In this document: piece after piece, positions 1 to 12,689 of the stretch
Numbering within the stretch: position 1 is the first letter of the stretch
Layout of the letters: each line of letters starts with the position of its first letter
Assembly: GCA_029948255.1 (NCBI GenBank)
Contig: JALIZF010001567.1
Location: 1-64,000, forward strand
DNA from: Telmatactis stephensoni
Lineage: Eukaryota; Cnidaria; Anthozoa; Actiniaria; Isophelliidae
Direction: 5' to 3'
DNA length: 64,000 nt
Notes under the pieces: generated by a model
Seen by the model: the letters and a program-made list of their open reading frames with translations, nothing else
Told to the model about the DNA's origin: nothing
The model's database searches: none
Program-made: the position numbers and the translations under genes

Positions 1-1682
1 TCAAATAAGCAAATAATGGAAATTCTTTCTAGCCCAAGATTTAAAGCTTCTTCCAAAGTGTTTCAAACGTTTGCTTTGGATTTCTAAAGTGCTTTTTAAA
101 TCAACGAAAAAAGCCCAAAACTGAAGACGATTCTCCTGTGGGCTCCCTGTGTAATGCTGAAGATTTCAGATAGGCGGAAAAGGCGTTGTAAATCAACGAA
201 AATGCAGCAGCTACAACGACTTCCTACTCACCATGCAACCTTTTGATCGTAAAAGCGTTTTCCATGCAATGCACATCGTTCTAATTTGGTCGAAATTTCA
301 GGTGTTACTGATGGTTTTCCATGCTACATTTCTGCAAGTGCTTGAACAAAAATATGCTAAAAATGCCAAAAACTTACAACGTTGCTTACAGAATAGAACC
401 AATTTGATGGTGAGCAAGAAATCGGCGATGTAGTTGCTGCTTTTTTGTTAATTTACAGCGCACTGGAAACAACGGATTTTTTTTTCTTGGACTTTTCAGT
501 CATCTTTATTTTCCTTTTAATTGATTTCATGTTTTAACAGAGTGGAGTTCTGACCTTTCTGACGCAATGATTTTGGTGTCGAAAACATGGGAATGTTATG
601 GAAACATGGAACAAGAAATGAATGGAGATATCGCGCATGGCTTTATGCTTTAAACACACTTGGAACACGATGGAGCGAAGTTAAAAGGAATGTACTTACT
701 GGCTTGTGCTCGCTTCTCGATGATTACTCTACATCCCCAGTGTGTTTCAATTGCGCACAGAGGCGCGCAAACAGCCGTTTCATGTAAGTTTTCTTATTGA
801 ATGGCTACTGAAGACATAATAATAATAATAGTTATTTATAAAGCGCAAATTCAACGCTACAGTTTTCAAATGCGCTACAGTTTTCAAATGCGACACAGCT
901 TGAGGACATTTTCCTGAGCCTGCAGTCAGCGGTATAGAGCATGAGAGCAGTGTAAAGTCGGCTAAAACTGTATAAATTATTATTTTTCGAAAATAAAAGA
1001 GAAAAAAATGTGCGCAAGCGCGCGCGGGGGGCCCCTTCCTCTTCCCTCTTACCGCTACATTCGTATTATTTGTTTAAGGACGACAAGAAAAAATTCATTC
1101 CTTTTTGCTCATGTTCCAAGTGTATTTAAAGTATTAATTATATCCATTTTGATATCACTGGTGATTTCTGCAATCTGATTTGTTAAAAAGTGTGCGATTT
1201 AAAGACTTTTCTTGAATATGTATTCTCAATGACTTTGTTATTCCTGATAAAGTTGAGATCTCAAAATGGATATAATTAAGTGGTAATTAAACTTCGTGTC
1301 GTGTAATTTTTGGCCAGAAATCATACTCGTGATTATCAAACTGCACGACCGCTACGCGGTCGTGCAGTTTTGTAATCACGAGTATGATTTTGGCCCAAAT
1401 TGCACTCCACTCAGTTTAATTACCATTATAAATAGGTTGTTTGATAAGTAAATAAATAAATTAATTAACAATTAAAATAAAATCAGAAATAACCTAAACT
1501 AATGAATGAATAAAAAAGAAATAATTCAATGAATGAGTGGAAATTAGTGGAAAAATAAATGAATAAATAAAAAAATATCATGATCATTGACTATTTTTCT
1601 AGCTTCGCAAACTCAGAGGAAAATTGGAGCTCCTGTGGAATTTCCAGACGATAGGACCTGGACCAGGTAACGGAAAACAAAT
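1..1682. other. Upstream region of the MTRES1-like gene
   Basis: No confident gene. Two exon-like blocks on the + strand (690-783 and 1603-1666) have good splice signals and matching phases and could form an alternative 5' end of the next gene (see findings). The rest is AT-rich DNA with a short (AAT)n tract near 826-835 and the hairpin element at 1280-1427. Confidence 0.4.
1280..1427. repeat. Hairpin MITE with near-perfect palindromic core
   Basis: The outer ends TGGTAATTAAACT (1280) and AGTTTAATTACCA (to 1427) are inverted copies. Inside, 1311-1394 is a near-perfect palindrome centred on ACCGCTACGCGGT, whose arms read GGCCAGAAATCATACTCGTG and its complement. This is the architecture of a short foldback MITE. 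The transposon superfamily is not identifiable from the ends. Confidence 0.7.
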
Positions 1683-4600
1683 ATGGCAGCCGCCTTGTCA
1701 AAACTTAACTTCGGGATTTGGAATGCAGCTTTTTGTGCTTCAATGAGTACAAGATACTCAACTTTAGGAAAGAATTGCAGAGTGTATCTCTGTAATATCA
1801 TTAGACGGTTAAGTGATGAGACTTCTTCGTCGTCTAGTGGTAAAGAGTTAAATATAGTTGTGTCATCTTTGCGGGTCGACAGGATTGCAGCTTCGGGTTT
1901 TAGTGTTGGGAGAAGGTAACTGTCTAAAGGTTACATATGAGCACTTTGCACAGTCTGAAAAACGGCAATAGAGTACTCCTTCTTCGCACTTTAAACCAAC
2001 GTCTTCCCTCGCCTCCCCAAGGAAATTTTTAAAAATATCTAACATAAGCTTTACTACTGTTGTTTTTCAGAAAAATGGATCTGCTTTTGCTTGCTGGTAA
2101 ATTATTTTTAAACAAAAATGTGGTTACAAAAAGATCAACCCAGGTAAAAATGTAACAAAGATATTTGAGATACTGCATTTGCATAGCTGCCAACCCCCAA
2201 GGCTTTCGTATCTGGAGATCAATGAATTGGGTCAATTTTCACGCTCAGTGGGGGGGGTTAAATTGGTTCGATTTTCACGCTCAGTGGGGGGGGAGTAATT
2301 GGGTCGATTTTCACGCTCAGTGGGGGGGGGTTATTGGTTCTATTTTCACGGTCAGTGGGGGGGGTTAATTGGGTCGATTTTCACGCTCAGTGGGGGGGGG
2401 GTTATTGGTTGGATTTTCACGTTCAGTGGGGGGGGGAGAGACGATATTTAAAGAAAGATAGACGATATTTCAGTTAAAATGGCCGTAATTTTAGGATTCG
2501 AGCGATTATCCGGGAGATTTGGGTCTTTATCCGGGAGACCGGGAGACGAGGCCCAAAATCTAGAGACTCCCGGATTATCCGGGAGGGTTGGCAGCTATGC
2601 ATTTGTTACAGTTGATTAGTTGATCAGTGATCTGCAGATTAATAAAAGAAATAATAATACATATAATAATAATAATGATGATAATAATAATAAAAAGAGT
2701 AATAATATTAATAATAATAATTCATTTATTTATATATAAGTATTTTTTGAAGCAGATAATTAAGTCATTAGTATTGCACGCCTAGCTTGTGCACCCTATA
2801 ATGCCTGGATCGCTTATTAGAGCATTTATATGTATTTACTGCCAATAATAATAACTAGATATTTATACAATGCATTTCACAACATCTCAAAATACATTGT
2901 AGAAATCCTAATATAATAAAAATCACCAAACTGTAGAATTATAGGCATGAAATGTTTTACTACTACCCCTCCCATTTTGTTGATAAAATCCCTAGAATTC
3001 CTATCTCCTGTGCCAAACATCCATTACAAGTAAATTTTAATATGTACCAGAAACTCATAAGGGGTTGAAACGTGTAGCACGGGTCCCATGCTCCGGAATA
3101 TTCAAATTATGCAAATGAGTCAAAGGAGCTTTTTGACCATATTTGGGAAAATTGAAAACTTTTCCTAAATATATTTTGTAGCTTTTATTTGTAATTTTTT
3201 GGTCATCAGTAAAGTATATTTGGCATTTTTCATAACTTTGGACATCCTAAATTGCAACTTCGTAACCTGAAAAGAAAGTTCATGATCGGCTCCAAATGTG
3301 GAGTTCTCAAGGTCAACCATTAGTGGAAAAAACAAAAACATAGTTCCACAGTTTGGTAGTTTTTGCTGTACTCTCACACACACTTCTTATTGCACTAAAT
3401 ATTCTAAACATAAAAAACGGAGGATCTGGAGAAAAACCCTTAAAGCAAGGGAAAGAATGAATCAATAAACTCAACTCATGTGAAGTGCCCTGGCTGAAAT
3501 CCAACCAGGGACCATAGCGGTGAGAGGCGCGGCCATCAGTTTCACCACTCGGCTACTCTTGCTGTCCATAAAGAATGGGTGCTTAGCCTGAGCCCTCTTT
3601 CTCCCCTTCAAGTTATCCACATTCTCTGTACCTATGAAATCAGCCACTTGGTGCCTTTTTAGTTTTAGTTTCTCAAATTTGGACTACCAGAGACTAAGCT
3701 CGTAACTTTTAGGGTGTTTTTCAGTAAATATAGTACTGATATAAGAATTTCAGCTGCAGCTTTAATCATGTGACTTTTGTCACTAATAACTGACTGAAAA
3801 ACATTTAATTTTAAAATGTTTTGTTTCTGAGTTAGTATTGTACCTTACAGAAGTAAAAATTGCCCATCTGGTTAAGCCGCGGCTACACGAGTGATTTTTT
3901 TGCCTGCACTGGCGACGCGATTTTCTGAAGTGATCGGCGAAAGGTGAAAATCGCGCGTGTAGCCACCCTTGAACAAGCGACGCGACAACTTTAAAAATCG
4001 CCAAAAAAAGTCGCGAGAAATTCAAAGAGTTGAATTTTTCGCTACAAAGTCGCGGACTTTCTCTCTCGTGTAGCCACTCCGAGACTTTTTCTTCATACTT
4101 CGTACATTTAGGTAATATATTCACCACTTGTTCTTCAATTCTTCCGCATTATTTTGACCGACAAAAAACACAATTTGTTTATTCATATTTTTTTATTTAT
4201 CGTTAGCTTTTGCCGCTTCGTGTAGCCACCACTGCCCGCCGATCACTTCAGAAAATCGCGTCGCCAGTGCAGGCAAAAAATCGCTCATGTAGCCGCGGCT
4301 TTATTAGACTTGGGTAACCTTTAGGGGTCATTTATAAGCAACCTGTCACCTCTATATACAGGACCCACCTAGGTCCGACACCCCTACTGCAAATATACAA
4401 AGTAAAGGAACAACAATCTTTTACTGCTAGATTATAAAGTAACAAATGAAAAAGAGGTGATGTAGAAGTTGATTTATACTGTAAACAGTTTGTCTCAGTT
4501 GGATCCCTCTGGAATTTCTGATGGGTCACCTTCAAACTCTTGCAGACTATACAATGTACATCATAATATTATAATGTGGTTTACTAATTCATATCCTCTA

Positions 4601-4810
4601 TAACCTTTGCAGGTGAAGAGTAATGATGTTTTGGAATTAGTCTCCAAACCATCCAGTGACTCATTGGAGAGTAAAGTATGTATATCAAGACTTACAATTA
4701 ATGATATTGGAGAAACTTTAACAAAGAAGGGAAACATTCGCATGTCTTTAACACGACAAAGAAATGTGTTCCTAGATAGACAATATTTCAAGGAATTTTA
4801 CAAGAATTAA
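1683..4810 (+). CDS. MTRES1: Mitochondrial transcription rescue factor 1-like protein (S4 RNA-binding domain)
   Basis: Three exons: 1683-1915, 2071-2143 and 4613-4810, with donors AGAAG|GTAAC and ACCCAG|GTAAAA and acceptors TTTTTCAG|A and TTTGCAG|GTG. Phases match (2, then 0) and the product is 167 residues. Residues 1-45 (MAAALSKLNFGIWNAAFCAS, then RY, CR and IIRR) lack acidic residues and look like a mitochondrial presequence. From about residue 57 there is an S4-like fold: VVSSLRVDRIAASGFSVGRR, then LLLLAGKLFLNKN, then VKSNDVLEL. This matches the S4 pattern (RLD, LI..G.V.VNG, GD.I.L) in the order seen in C6orf203/MTRES1, known in humans as an RNA-binding factor of mitochondria that supports transcription under stress and ribosome rescue. 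The human protein is longer (about 240 residues), mostly at the N-terminus. The start ATG has a G at +4. Another S4 mitochondrial protein is the main alternative. Confidence 0.72.
2227..2437. repeat. Minisatellite, about six units of about 35 bp with poly-G ends
   Basis: About six imperfect copies of a unit of the form GATTTTCACGCTCAGTGGGG followed by up to nine further G and TTAATTGGGTC. It lies in intron 2 of the MTRES1-like gene. In one frame it reads as a spurious repeated FHAQWGG peptide. The G runs vary from seven to ten, as expected for slippage. Confidence 0.9.
2641..2735. repeat. AT-rich (AAT)n-type microsatellite
   Basis: Interrupted AAT/AATAATG repeats ending in an AT-rich stretch, in intron 2 of the MTRES1-like gene. 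Such tails often mark the 3' end of a LINE or SINE, but no coding remnant is visible next to it. Confidence 0.7.
3490..3565 (-). repeat. tRNA-derived SINE head
   Basis: Read on the minus strand it has a tRNA-like A box (TAGCCGAGTGG) followed about 35 bases on by a degraded B box (CCTGGTTGGATTTC). The cloverleaf is not maintained, so this is taken as a tRNA-derived SINE remnant and not a tRNA gene. It lies in intron 2 of the MTRES1-like gene. Confidence 0.5.
3875..4300. mobile_element. Harbinger-like MITE, 426 bp, TTA target duplication
   Basis: The terminal inverted repeats are about 64 bp each: 3875-3939 and 4237-4300, both starting AGCCGCGGCTACA from the outside and sharing TGCCTGCACTGGCGACGCGA. 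They differ by two substitutions and one T. Both ends are flanked by TTA (3872-3874 and 4301-4303), the three-base TWA duplication typical of PIF/Harbinger elements. There is no transposase, so it is non-autonomous. The reading frames inside are not genes. Confidence 0.8.
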
Positions 4811-6620
4811 ATGTAACAACAAACATGTATGTATAATGATGAAATTATATGTTTTGATGTATTGTCTATGTAATGGCTGTTTATAATTGGCCTTAAAAAT
4901 GACATCAGTCAATCATTAACATCTGGTTGTCTTTGCACAAAAGTGATCCTTTTAGAATATATAGTAATCACTGAGCCCTTTCCTCCACATTTAACTTAAT
5001 TGACATTAACTATTAAGACTGAAGTCAATAAACAGGGAAGTCAAACATGACAATGGAACTAACATTGTCAAGGGGGTATAATTATTCTGGACAGAAATCT
5101 TCAAAACTGATAAAAAATGAAATTTTACTTTATTTGCTCTAATTTACATTTCATTGCTCATTTTACTTCAAAATTAAACCAAAAAGGTATGAATTTGAAA
5201 TGGAATCCATGAAAGTGACTCTATTTAATTTGGTATCCAAGCACGCATGTAATAATTATTGGTCAATTGAAATTTTTACTACTGATACCACTTTTAAATG
5301 GTCTATTAAAATAGACCATGTGAGAAAACTTGAAATAGACATCATCAAAAGTCACTGAAGCCATTTTGATGGGCATGCCTTCAAGTGGGTAACAATTGTG
5401 AAAATGTGGAAACTGATTAAGACTAACTCTGCTGGTGCACAAAATGTTTAAAATGGCACATAAACTTGAAATGGGAAAAGATTGAAAGCATTTATCCTTA
5501 ATCTGCTTTAGTCACTGAGCTATTCAAATGTTAACCTGTAACAATTAACATTGCTTAAGCACTATTTCTTAGTTTTTGTTTTCTCTGTTCATTTCTTGGA
5601 CTACATTTTATGCTCAAAATTTATTTATGATAGTTTGAGTATACAAGTATGAAAGCTGTTATCTGTCTTGGAATTTCATTTATTAACGAGCTCATATGAC
5701 AAATGTTTGCCTGTTAAAATATTACGTACTTTAGAAACAAAATAGCTTTTTTGATGCTCCATTCAGTAGTACAGTATTTAGTGACAATAGCATGAAAGAA
5801 GTCTAAGGAGAGCACCATGTAGATAAGTGCTGTCCACACTTCTAAGGGCTGTAAATACTGAGCAGAGCATGGAAAAAGCTGTTCCATATGTCATATTATA
5901 TATTTGCTAACTTGTTAAGTAAATATTCGTGGAAAAATGTTCGATTTTCCTCTGTACAAAAATTCAAAAGGTGCATAGCATTGAAGCTTGAGCTGCTGAC
6001 ATTAGAACTGTGCTCTGTTTGAAAAATAAAGCACAGCTTTTGACCAATCACAGTGTGGGTACTATCTAAAATATAGATCATCATCATCAACTTATCTCTA
6101 TAACTGAAGTAATAGATGTTTCCTGAACACATTAAAATATATAGAGATGTAGCTAAACATTTATATAGCATAGTTTCAGTGAAATGATGATGTGAAGCAA
6201 GATATTTCAGTATGAAGTACCCCATTTTATGAAACTGGAAGATTAAGAAACGAAGAGAGAGAGACTTTTTTACCCTCCAAACATGCGTCTATTCTCTGGA
6301 CATTCAAAATGTCTTTGCTTTTGTGACTGTTGGTTGACTAATATTTCTTTAAGGTGTCTCACCACCTTGTATCTTTTCATTCCATTCACAGATCTTTTGA
6401 TTGAATAAAATTTATGATAAATAGCAATTTCATCTCGATTGGAAAAACAAGTATGTTTGTTTCTAAAACACCTTGATTGTAATAAGATCAGTGACTATAT
6501 GTGTGTAAGCTGGTAAACTAAAACATAAGTTTTCATTTTTTTAAGAATATTTACAATATATGTTTAGGAAATCCACATTACAATTGTATACAAACTATGT
6601 ACAAACAAGAGTAGTGGTAG
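4811..6620. other. Intergenic, nothing recognised apart from a polyA signal
   Basis: AT-rich DNA between the MTRES1-like stop codon and the repeat beside receptor gene 1. No exon-like block with a convincing protein match was seen on either strand. The MTRES1-like 3' UTR probably occupies the left part, ending near the AATAAA at 5027. Confidence 0.5.
5027..5032 (+). promoter_or_regulatory. Candidate polyadenylation signal for the MTRES1-like gene
   Basis: AATAAA in GTCAATAAACAG, about 217 bases after the stop codon. It is the first canonical hexamer seen downstream. A hexamer this close could occur by chance in AT-rich DNA. Confidence 0.4.
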
Positions 6621-6624
6621 GTAT

Positions 6625-6945
6625 TTAACATATAGATTCCATTTCCCGTGCGCCTGTACTCTTATATAAGCACAGATGACGTCAGAATGTGGTGAGACCA
6701 AAAAAGAACACGATACGAAGTCGAATGGAGTGACTGTTGCTCTCACCATGCCCTCTGTGCATCTATTAGAGTACCCAACTACGGAAAAATCAAATCTTTT
6801 TGTTTTACATAATATTTTTGTTTCAAAACATTTCAACCAATTAATGCGCGCGTAAGATTTTGTGACATCATCTGAGTGTGCGTTCTGTAACCTGCACACA
6901 CAGTTCTCGACCAATCAGAGCGCGCGTAATATATCCAGTATTTAT
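6625..6945 (-). repeat. Dispersed repeat, copy 1 (ACGCGCGCTCTGATTGGTCGA family)
   Basis: On the minus strand it begins with ATATTACGCGCGCTCTGATT and ends near GACGTCATCTGTG and TGGAATCTATATG. Two related copies lie at 8937-9180 and 50620-51465. This copy sits immediately after the stop codon of receptor gene 1, so it probably forms part of that gene's 3' UTR. It looks like a non-autonomous element. No coding sequence is seen. Confidence 0.6.
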
Positions 6946-6961
6946 ATATAATAAGTATTTG

Positions 6962-9900
6962 TCAGTAAGCTTGTGTGAATATGATAACTGTTGATGAGAA
7001 TAGCAAAACAAGGAATATAACAAAGCAAGTTTTGTCAACGATATTCGCAGCAAGAATCCACTCCTTCTTGCGTTCGTTGAGTAACTCTTTGGCATTGGTT
7101 TGTTTTACAAGATTATTAACACTGTTTAAAAGACTCTGTTGTGAATCGATGAGTCTTGATACTCGGTCGTCACCTGAGCTTCCCACGTGACAACGACTGT
7201 CATTTAGGAATCCCCATTGCTGTTCAATTTCTTTTCTTCGCAAGTTTGATATGGAGTCGCTGCGTTTTTCAGGCATATTTACCGATGAGTTTCGCCGACT
7301 GCTTTTCTTGATGTGCCCGTTGGATAGAAGATGGTTTATTGAGTCTCTGGAGAGGGTTTCAATTTTACGATGGAGAAAACATTCATGCTCTGAAGAAAAG
7401 AAAAAACAGAAATGACTTTTTAAAGGAAATCTCAAGTAAATTTTATTATTACAAGAAATATCTTCAATGCTGTTTTGAAGGCACTTAATTCCACTGGAAA
7501 TGAAACAAGGCAACGCTGAGAAGTTGATGACCTTTTTAAATACAATTCAATTTTTATTAGAAAATCCTAAACCCTAAATAAAGAAATGTAAAATATATAT
7601 TCGTTGTCTTGCCAGGATGCGAGGACTAAACCTAAGTTAATAAACTTGTAAAATGTTACTTTTTTTATGCTGGCGTGTATTATGCTGTTATATGCGGGCC
7701 AGTTAGAGCGCGCGTTAAGTAAATATTTCATTATAACAACCATTAATTCCATACCAACATCAAAGTTTTTACGTCCTTCTGTCACATCCACTAACAGGCT
7801 GTGATTTCTTAGGGATTCTCTTCGTCTATTGACGTCGTACTTCAGCATCTTTGCCAACCACGTTAATACTATTATACGAACCCACGCTGGCATATCAGCG
7901 ATGGCAGGATTATGGAAATAGAACTTAAGAACGATACATGTTGCTATCAGTGCTATACCCACCTAGAATCAAATCAAATTGATTACGATCATTTAATAAA
8001 AATCCCCGTTACGGTGATCATTATTAGAACATGTTCAGTGGGCTTTGGAAATCTTCAACAAGTAGTTATGGCTGAGAGTTGCATGAATTTTCGTGAGCTA
8101 TCACTGGACAAACTGACTGCTAGGCGTTGGCCATTTTCTATACAATATTCAACTGACCTCACTTTTAAAACGATGAAAATTACAGTATTTTGATTTAACT
8201 AAAAAGATTTCTATATATAACATACAGTATACATTGTAATGTAGCTACAGTGGACTGAACCATACCGCGACCACCCAACGCCGTGTTGTCTATAAAAACA
8301 TTTGAAATTCCTGCCGTGCCCGTGCCGTGACCGTGCCTGTTTTTACAGTCATACGAAATCTACTCTATTATAAGTCATATTTACACATATCTCTTCAATG
8401 AAATTTGCCTCGTAAATTTTACATAGACTATGATTCCAGTGCTAAAAAATGTATGTGCGCATTATCATAATCATAATCTATAATTATATCTATATATTGT
8501 AATCTATAATTCTACCTCTATTATTGTACAGGTGTAGTAAATGCTGATTAGAGGAACAACTTCTGATGTTGATGGCATGATTTCTGCTACAAGAAGCATG
8601 AAGACGGTCAAAGCGAGCAGGTTGGTGATGACAAGAGTGATTCGTTCTCCTGAGTCAGGTGGAAGATAAAATGACAGGAGAGTGAGAGCTGTATGTACAA
8701 CAGAAAGAACATTCATGTTAAACAATGAAATTATTATGGAATTCAATGAACATTCATCCTTCAGTTTGGAGTATAATGACTTAATTACATGAAGAGTGTT
8801 CTAAAGCGGTTTTCGTATGAGTGAGAAACTAACCACGCCATACCGTGACCGTGTAAATGCAGCTCAATCTGGGGGACAAAATCTTAATTCTCAAGAGAGC
8901 AAAAGTCTTTTGTTTTTTCTCACAGATTGAGCTGCTTTGACGTCACGTGCAAGAGATCTATAGAAGTACAGATGGCGCTAAAATATGGTGAAAACGTACA
9001 AAAACGTACGCCACGATGCGAAGTCGACTGGCGTCACTGTTATATATAATATACATCGAAACATTTCGAACAATCAGAGCGCGTATAAGATTCAGTGACG
9101 TCATCTATGCACGTGTACCGTAATTACACACGGTTCTCGACCAATCAGAGCATGCGTAATATACCTAGTATTAATGTGACATAATACCTGTTATAACCAA
9201 GCATGGTATAATAATGTTTATGTAGTAGTATGTTGGCTTTCTTCTGATATTTAAAGTGAAAGTGACATCAGGGATAAGGCTCTATGCAGCATATGTAGTA
9301 CATTTCGTTGCGTTTAGATGGAAAACTAACCAAGTCCCATTCACCATTCATAACAAATTTCTTGGTGTCTGCGCTAGAAGCCTCCTCGATCATGTCTAGT
9401 TTATAACCATTGTAAGTCCACGAACCAAATTTTAGCTTACATGCCTGCATGAAATAAATGGAATGAAATGCATGTCAAAACGTGGAAGGTAAAACGTAAA
9501 ATGCAATACATGTCAAAATATTCGACCTTGTACTTCGTCTTCTGTGAGTTGGAGCCAACGAATCTCTTGCGAGTTAAGGTGGTTCACCTAAACTCCCTAT
9601 TTATCGCAGCAAAAATTGTACAAATGTTTCAAATTGCGTTTTTAAGTATTTTTAGTCGTAATTTGAATGAAAATGGTAATTCTGTGCTTTTTGAAGCATG
9701 CGCGGTAGACGTAGGCAATATAAAACAGAGGAATCACCTTTATAATTTCCTTTCCTTTCCTTTTTTCTGCACTAAATTTCTTCTCTTTTTTTTTTTTCTT
9801 TCTTTTTTTGCGTTTCTTTGGATCAGCTCTGCGTTTAGCCAATCAGCATCAAGGTATATTATTATATTAGAAGTAAAATATGAAGTACTTATTCCATTAA

Positions 9901-12655
9901 TTAGAAATAACAGTGTAAAAACGAACAAAATATAACCACTACCTGGACGTCAAAAGGAAAATATTTCACGTCGATTTTACATGAACTGGAGACGATGATA
10001 GGGGCCAGCCATTTACACAATCCTTTAGAAGTCACAACTATTTTAGTCTTAAAACTATCCAGAGCTCCATCAACCCTCTCATCGGCACTGAAAGATAAAC
10101 ATGAAAAATGAAATAATAATTATTATTATAGCGGAGGCCCGCTAGATGGCCCGCGCGAGCGGAGCACCATACCTAAGAAAAAATGGTAACCCATCCACTT
10201 GATTTTTCATGGCTTGAGTATACGTCACTTCCGTCCGTCCGTCCGTGCCCATCGCGATGCTGATTGGCTGATTGATTTTTGGCGCCAACTTGACGCGCGC
10301 TGACACTTTGAAAACTGAAAATTTACAAGTTTCCTTGCAGTTTTAACTTGCAAAACTTGAAAATATCATTCTGGAAACCTTGTAAAAATTTAGCGATTTT
10401 CATGATCATTAATCTACGGTGGCCCTGAAAATTATCAGTGTAATCTGGAAGAGACAAGTATTCACCTAGTGTGTCATCAAAAAAAACAAAAAACAAAACA
10501 ACAACAACAACACTGAACCACAAAAAAACAAGATGTCACAATATAGTGATGAAAGACAGATTAAGTTATGTAGTTCCATGGATCATGGTAGTTCTGCAAT
10601 ATCCAGGATGTTGAAAAGATTTAATTTTTTGTATCAATGAAATAAAGTTTTGGAGATTTTTTCTTTCTATTCCTGAGAATTATCGACCACTACAAAGTCA
10701 ATTATGAAATCCGTGACAGTGTATCTGAATATTAAAATATACCATAATAATGGTCACTTACAAGCTTACTGAGCCCATACAATTCACAGGATACCAAAGG
10801 GTGAGATTATATACAAACCAAAGCAAATGCCTTAATTTTCATTTTCATAATCTTCATTTCAACTTTTCAAGCCCTTTACAACATAAGGCAATTAACACAG
10901 GAAACCCAATTCATTTGAATCAAGAACATTAGAATTGAAATGGGAGCTCCGTTATTAGGTAGTACCTAATTTTTATATTATATTTTCTTGTGTATTACGG
11001 GCTGACATTCTACTCATGGTTCGTGCTAAAGGCTCGGCAAAATACATCCGCGAGGAATGAGAGAGTGTGTAAAAAGCTTAATATCCATTCGAAGGGAGAA
11101 TTTATGGAAATATAGGGTTAATTTGAGGACCAGTTGGTCCTTTTCATCTCACTTCATTGTAATTATTTGTATGTTTTTGATCATTGGAACTACAATAGAC
11201 CAATTACAATATAATTTAGCATTATATAAGACCTTTTCACTTTAGCACTATTTTCAAAATTGGCCTACACGCCAATCATAAAACTATAGGTGACAACAAA
11301 GTCTGTGCGGAATGTTAATTTCTTTTGTTGGAGCAAGGAAATTCATACCTTTATCAATTTATTCCTGATTGGCAGAAAAAGGAACGAACTCACATGATAC
11401 ACGTACTTTATAATTACAACAAACGAAATTCACATTCCGTACAAACTTTGTTGTCACATAATGTTTTATGGCGCACGAATTTTGAAAATAGTGGTAAAGC
11501 AAAAAGGTCTAATGGAAGACATACTTGTTATAAAGGTAGATATCTGGTCTCCAGACTTTTTCAGCTCTGACATTAATCTCATCGATTCCTCCAAATGCTG
11601 ATTCATTCCACACTAGGAATGGATTATACCATGTCTGTAAGGAAAGAAAATCAAGGAAAGGCAATCAGTATCATATGCATGAGCTAAAATAACACGGGTT
11701 TCACGTAACTTGAGGTGGCCCGATCCTTGATTGTTGGTGCGGTGGTTTGATGCGTGCTTTTTATTAACTTCAATTTTTGGTCCAAAATTTCAAAATTCAG
11801 AGAGATTCTTTTACATCAGCAAATACGTTGCGAAGCTTTGAAGGTTTGTAGTACGGTTTAAGGTGGATTTGTTGTTGATGTAAGGCGCGTATCAACAATA
11901 TCTCCAACTATCAATAAATAGCTCCAACTATCAATAAATAGGATTGGGACAAAAATAACTCCTTATAAATGGCTTTATCCATACTTCACCTAAACACGAC
12001 TTCACGTGGACCTGCGTATTGAGTAGACTAAACTAGTAATCTAAACACCTTGTTAAACGTAACGGCAGTTCTTACCTGTCTTACCCACAGGCTTGCCTTC
12101 AGAATTTGGTTCTTCTCGTGCTGTTGAAATTAACTTTTTTTAGTAACTTTGTTGTGCTCAAATTAACCCTCTTGCAAATATTTTTGTGTGCAATATGCTT
12201 GAATTTTAATACAGTCACCTCACGTCCCGATGACGATTAAACACCACACTTAATATCTTTTCAATATGACCAGTTTTGTTATTACGGCCAGTTTTTTATT
12301 GTTGTTGTTGTTCCTGCTGCTTTTGTTGTTGTTGTTGCTGTTGTTGTTGTTGTTGCTGTTGTTGTTGTTGTTGTTGCTGTTGTTGTTGTTGCTGTTGTGC
12401 TGTTGCTGTTGTTGTTGCTGTTGTTGCTGTTGTTGTTGTTGCTGTTGTTGTTGTTGCTGTTGTTGTTGTTGTTGTTGCTGTTGCTGTTGTTGTTGTTGTT
12501 GTTGTTGTTGCTGTTGTTGTCGTTGCTGTTGTTGTTGTTGTTGTCTGTTGTTGTTTTGTTGTTGTTGCTGTTGTTGTTGTTGTTGTTGTTGTTGTTGCTG
12601 TTGTTGTTGTTGCTGTTGTTGTTGTTGCTGTTGCTGCTGTTGCTGTTGTTGTGGC

Positions 12656-12689
<34 letters not shown>

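Noticed and set aside
3783..4127. 114-residue minus-strand frame
   Set aside because: It lies across the inverted end and interior of the Harbinger-like MITE and has no splice or domain support.
9642..9935. Overlapping frames rich in Phe or Lys on both strands
   Set aside because: They come from poly-T/poly-A stretches in an intron of receptor gene 1.
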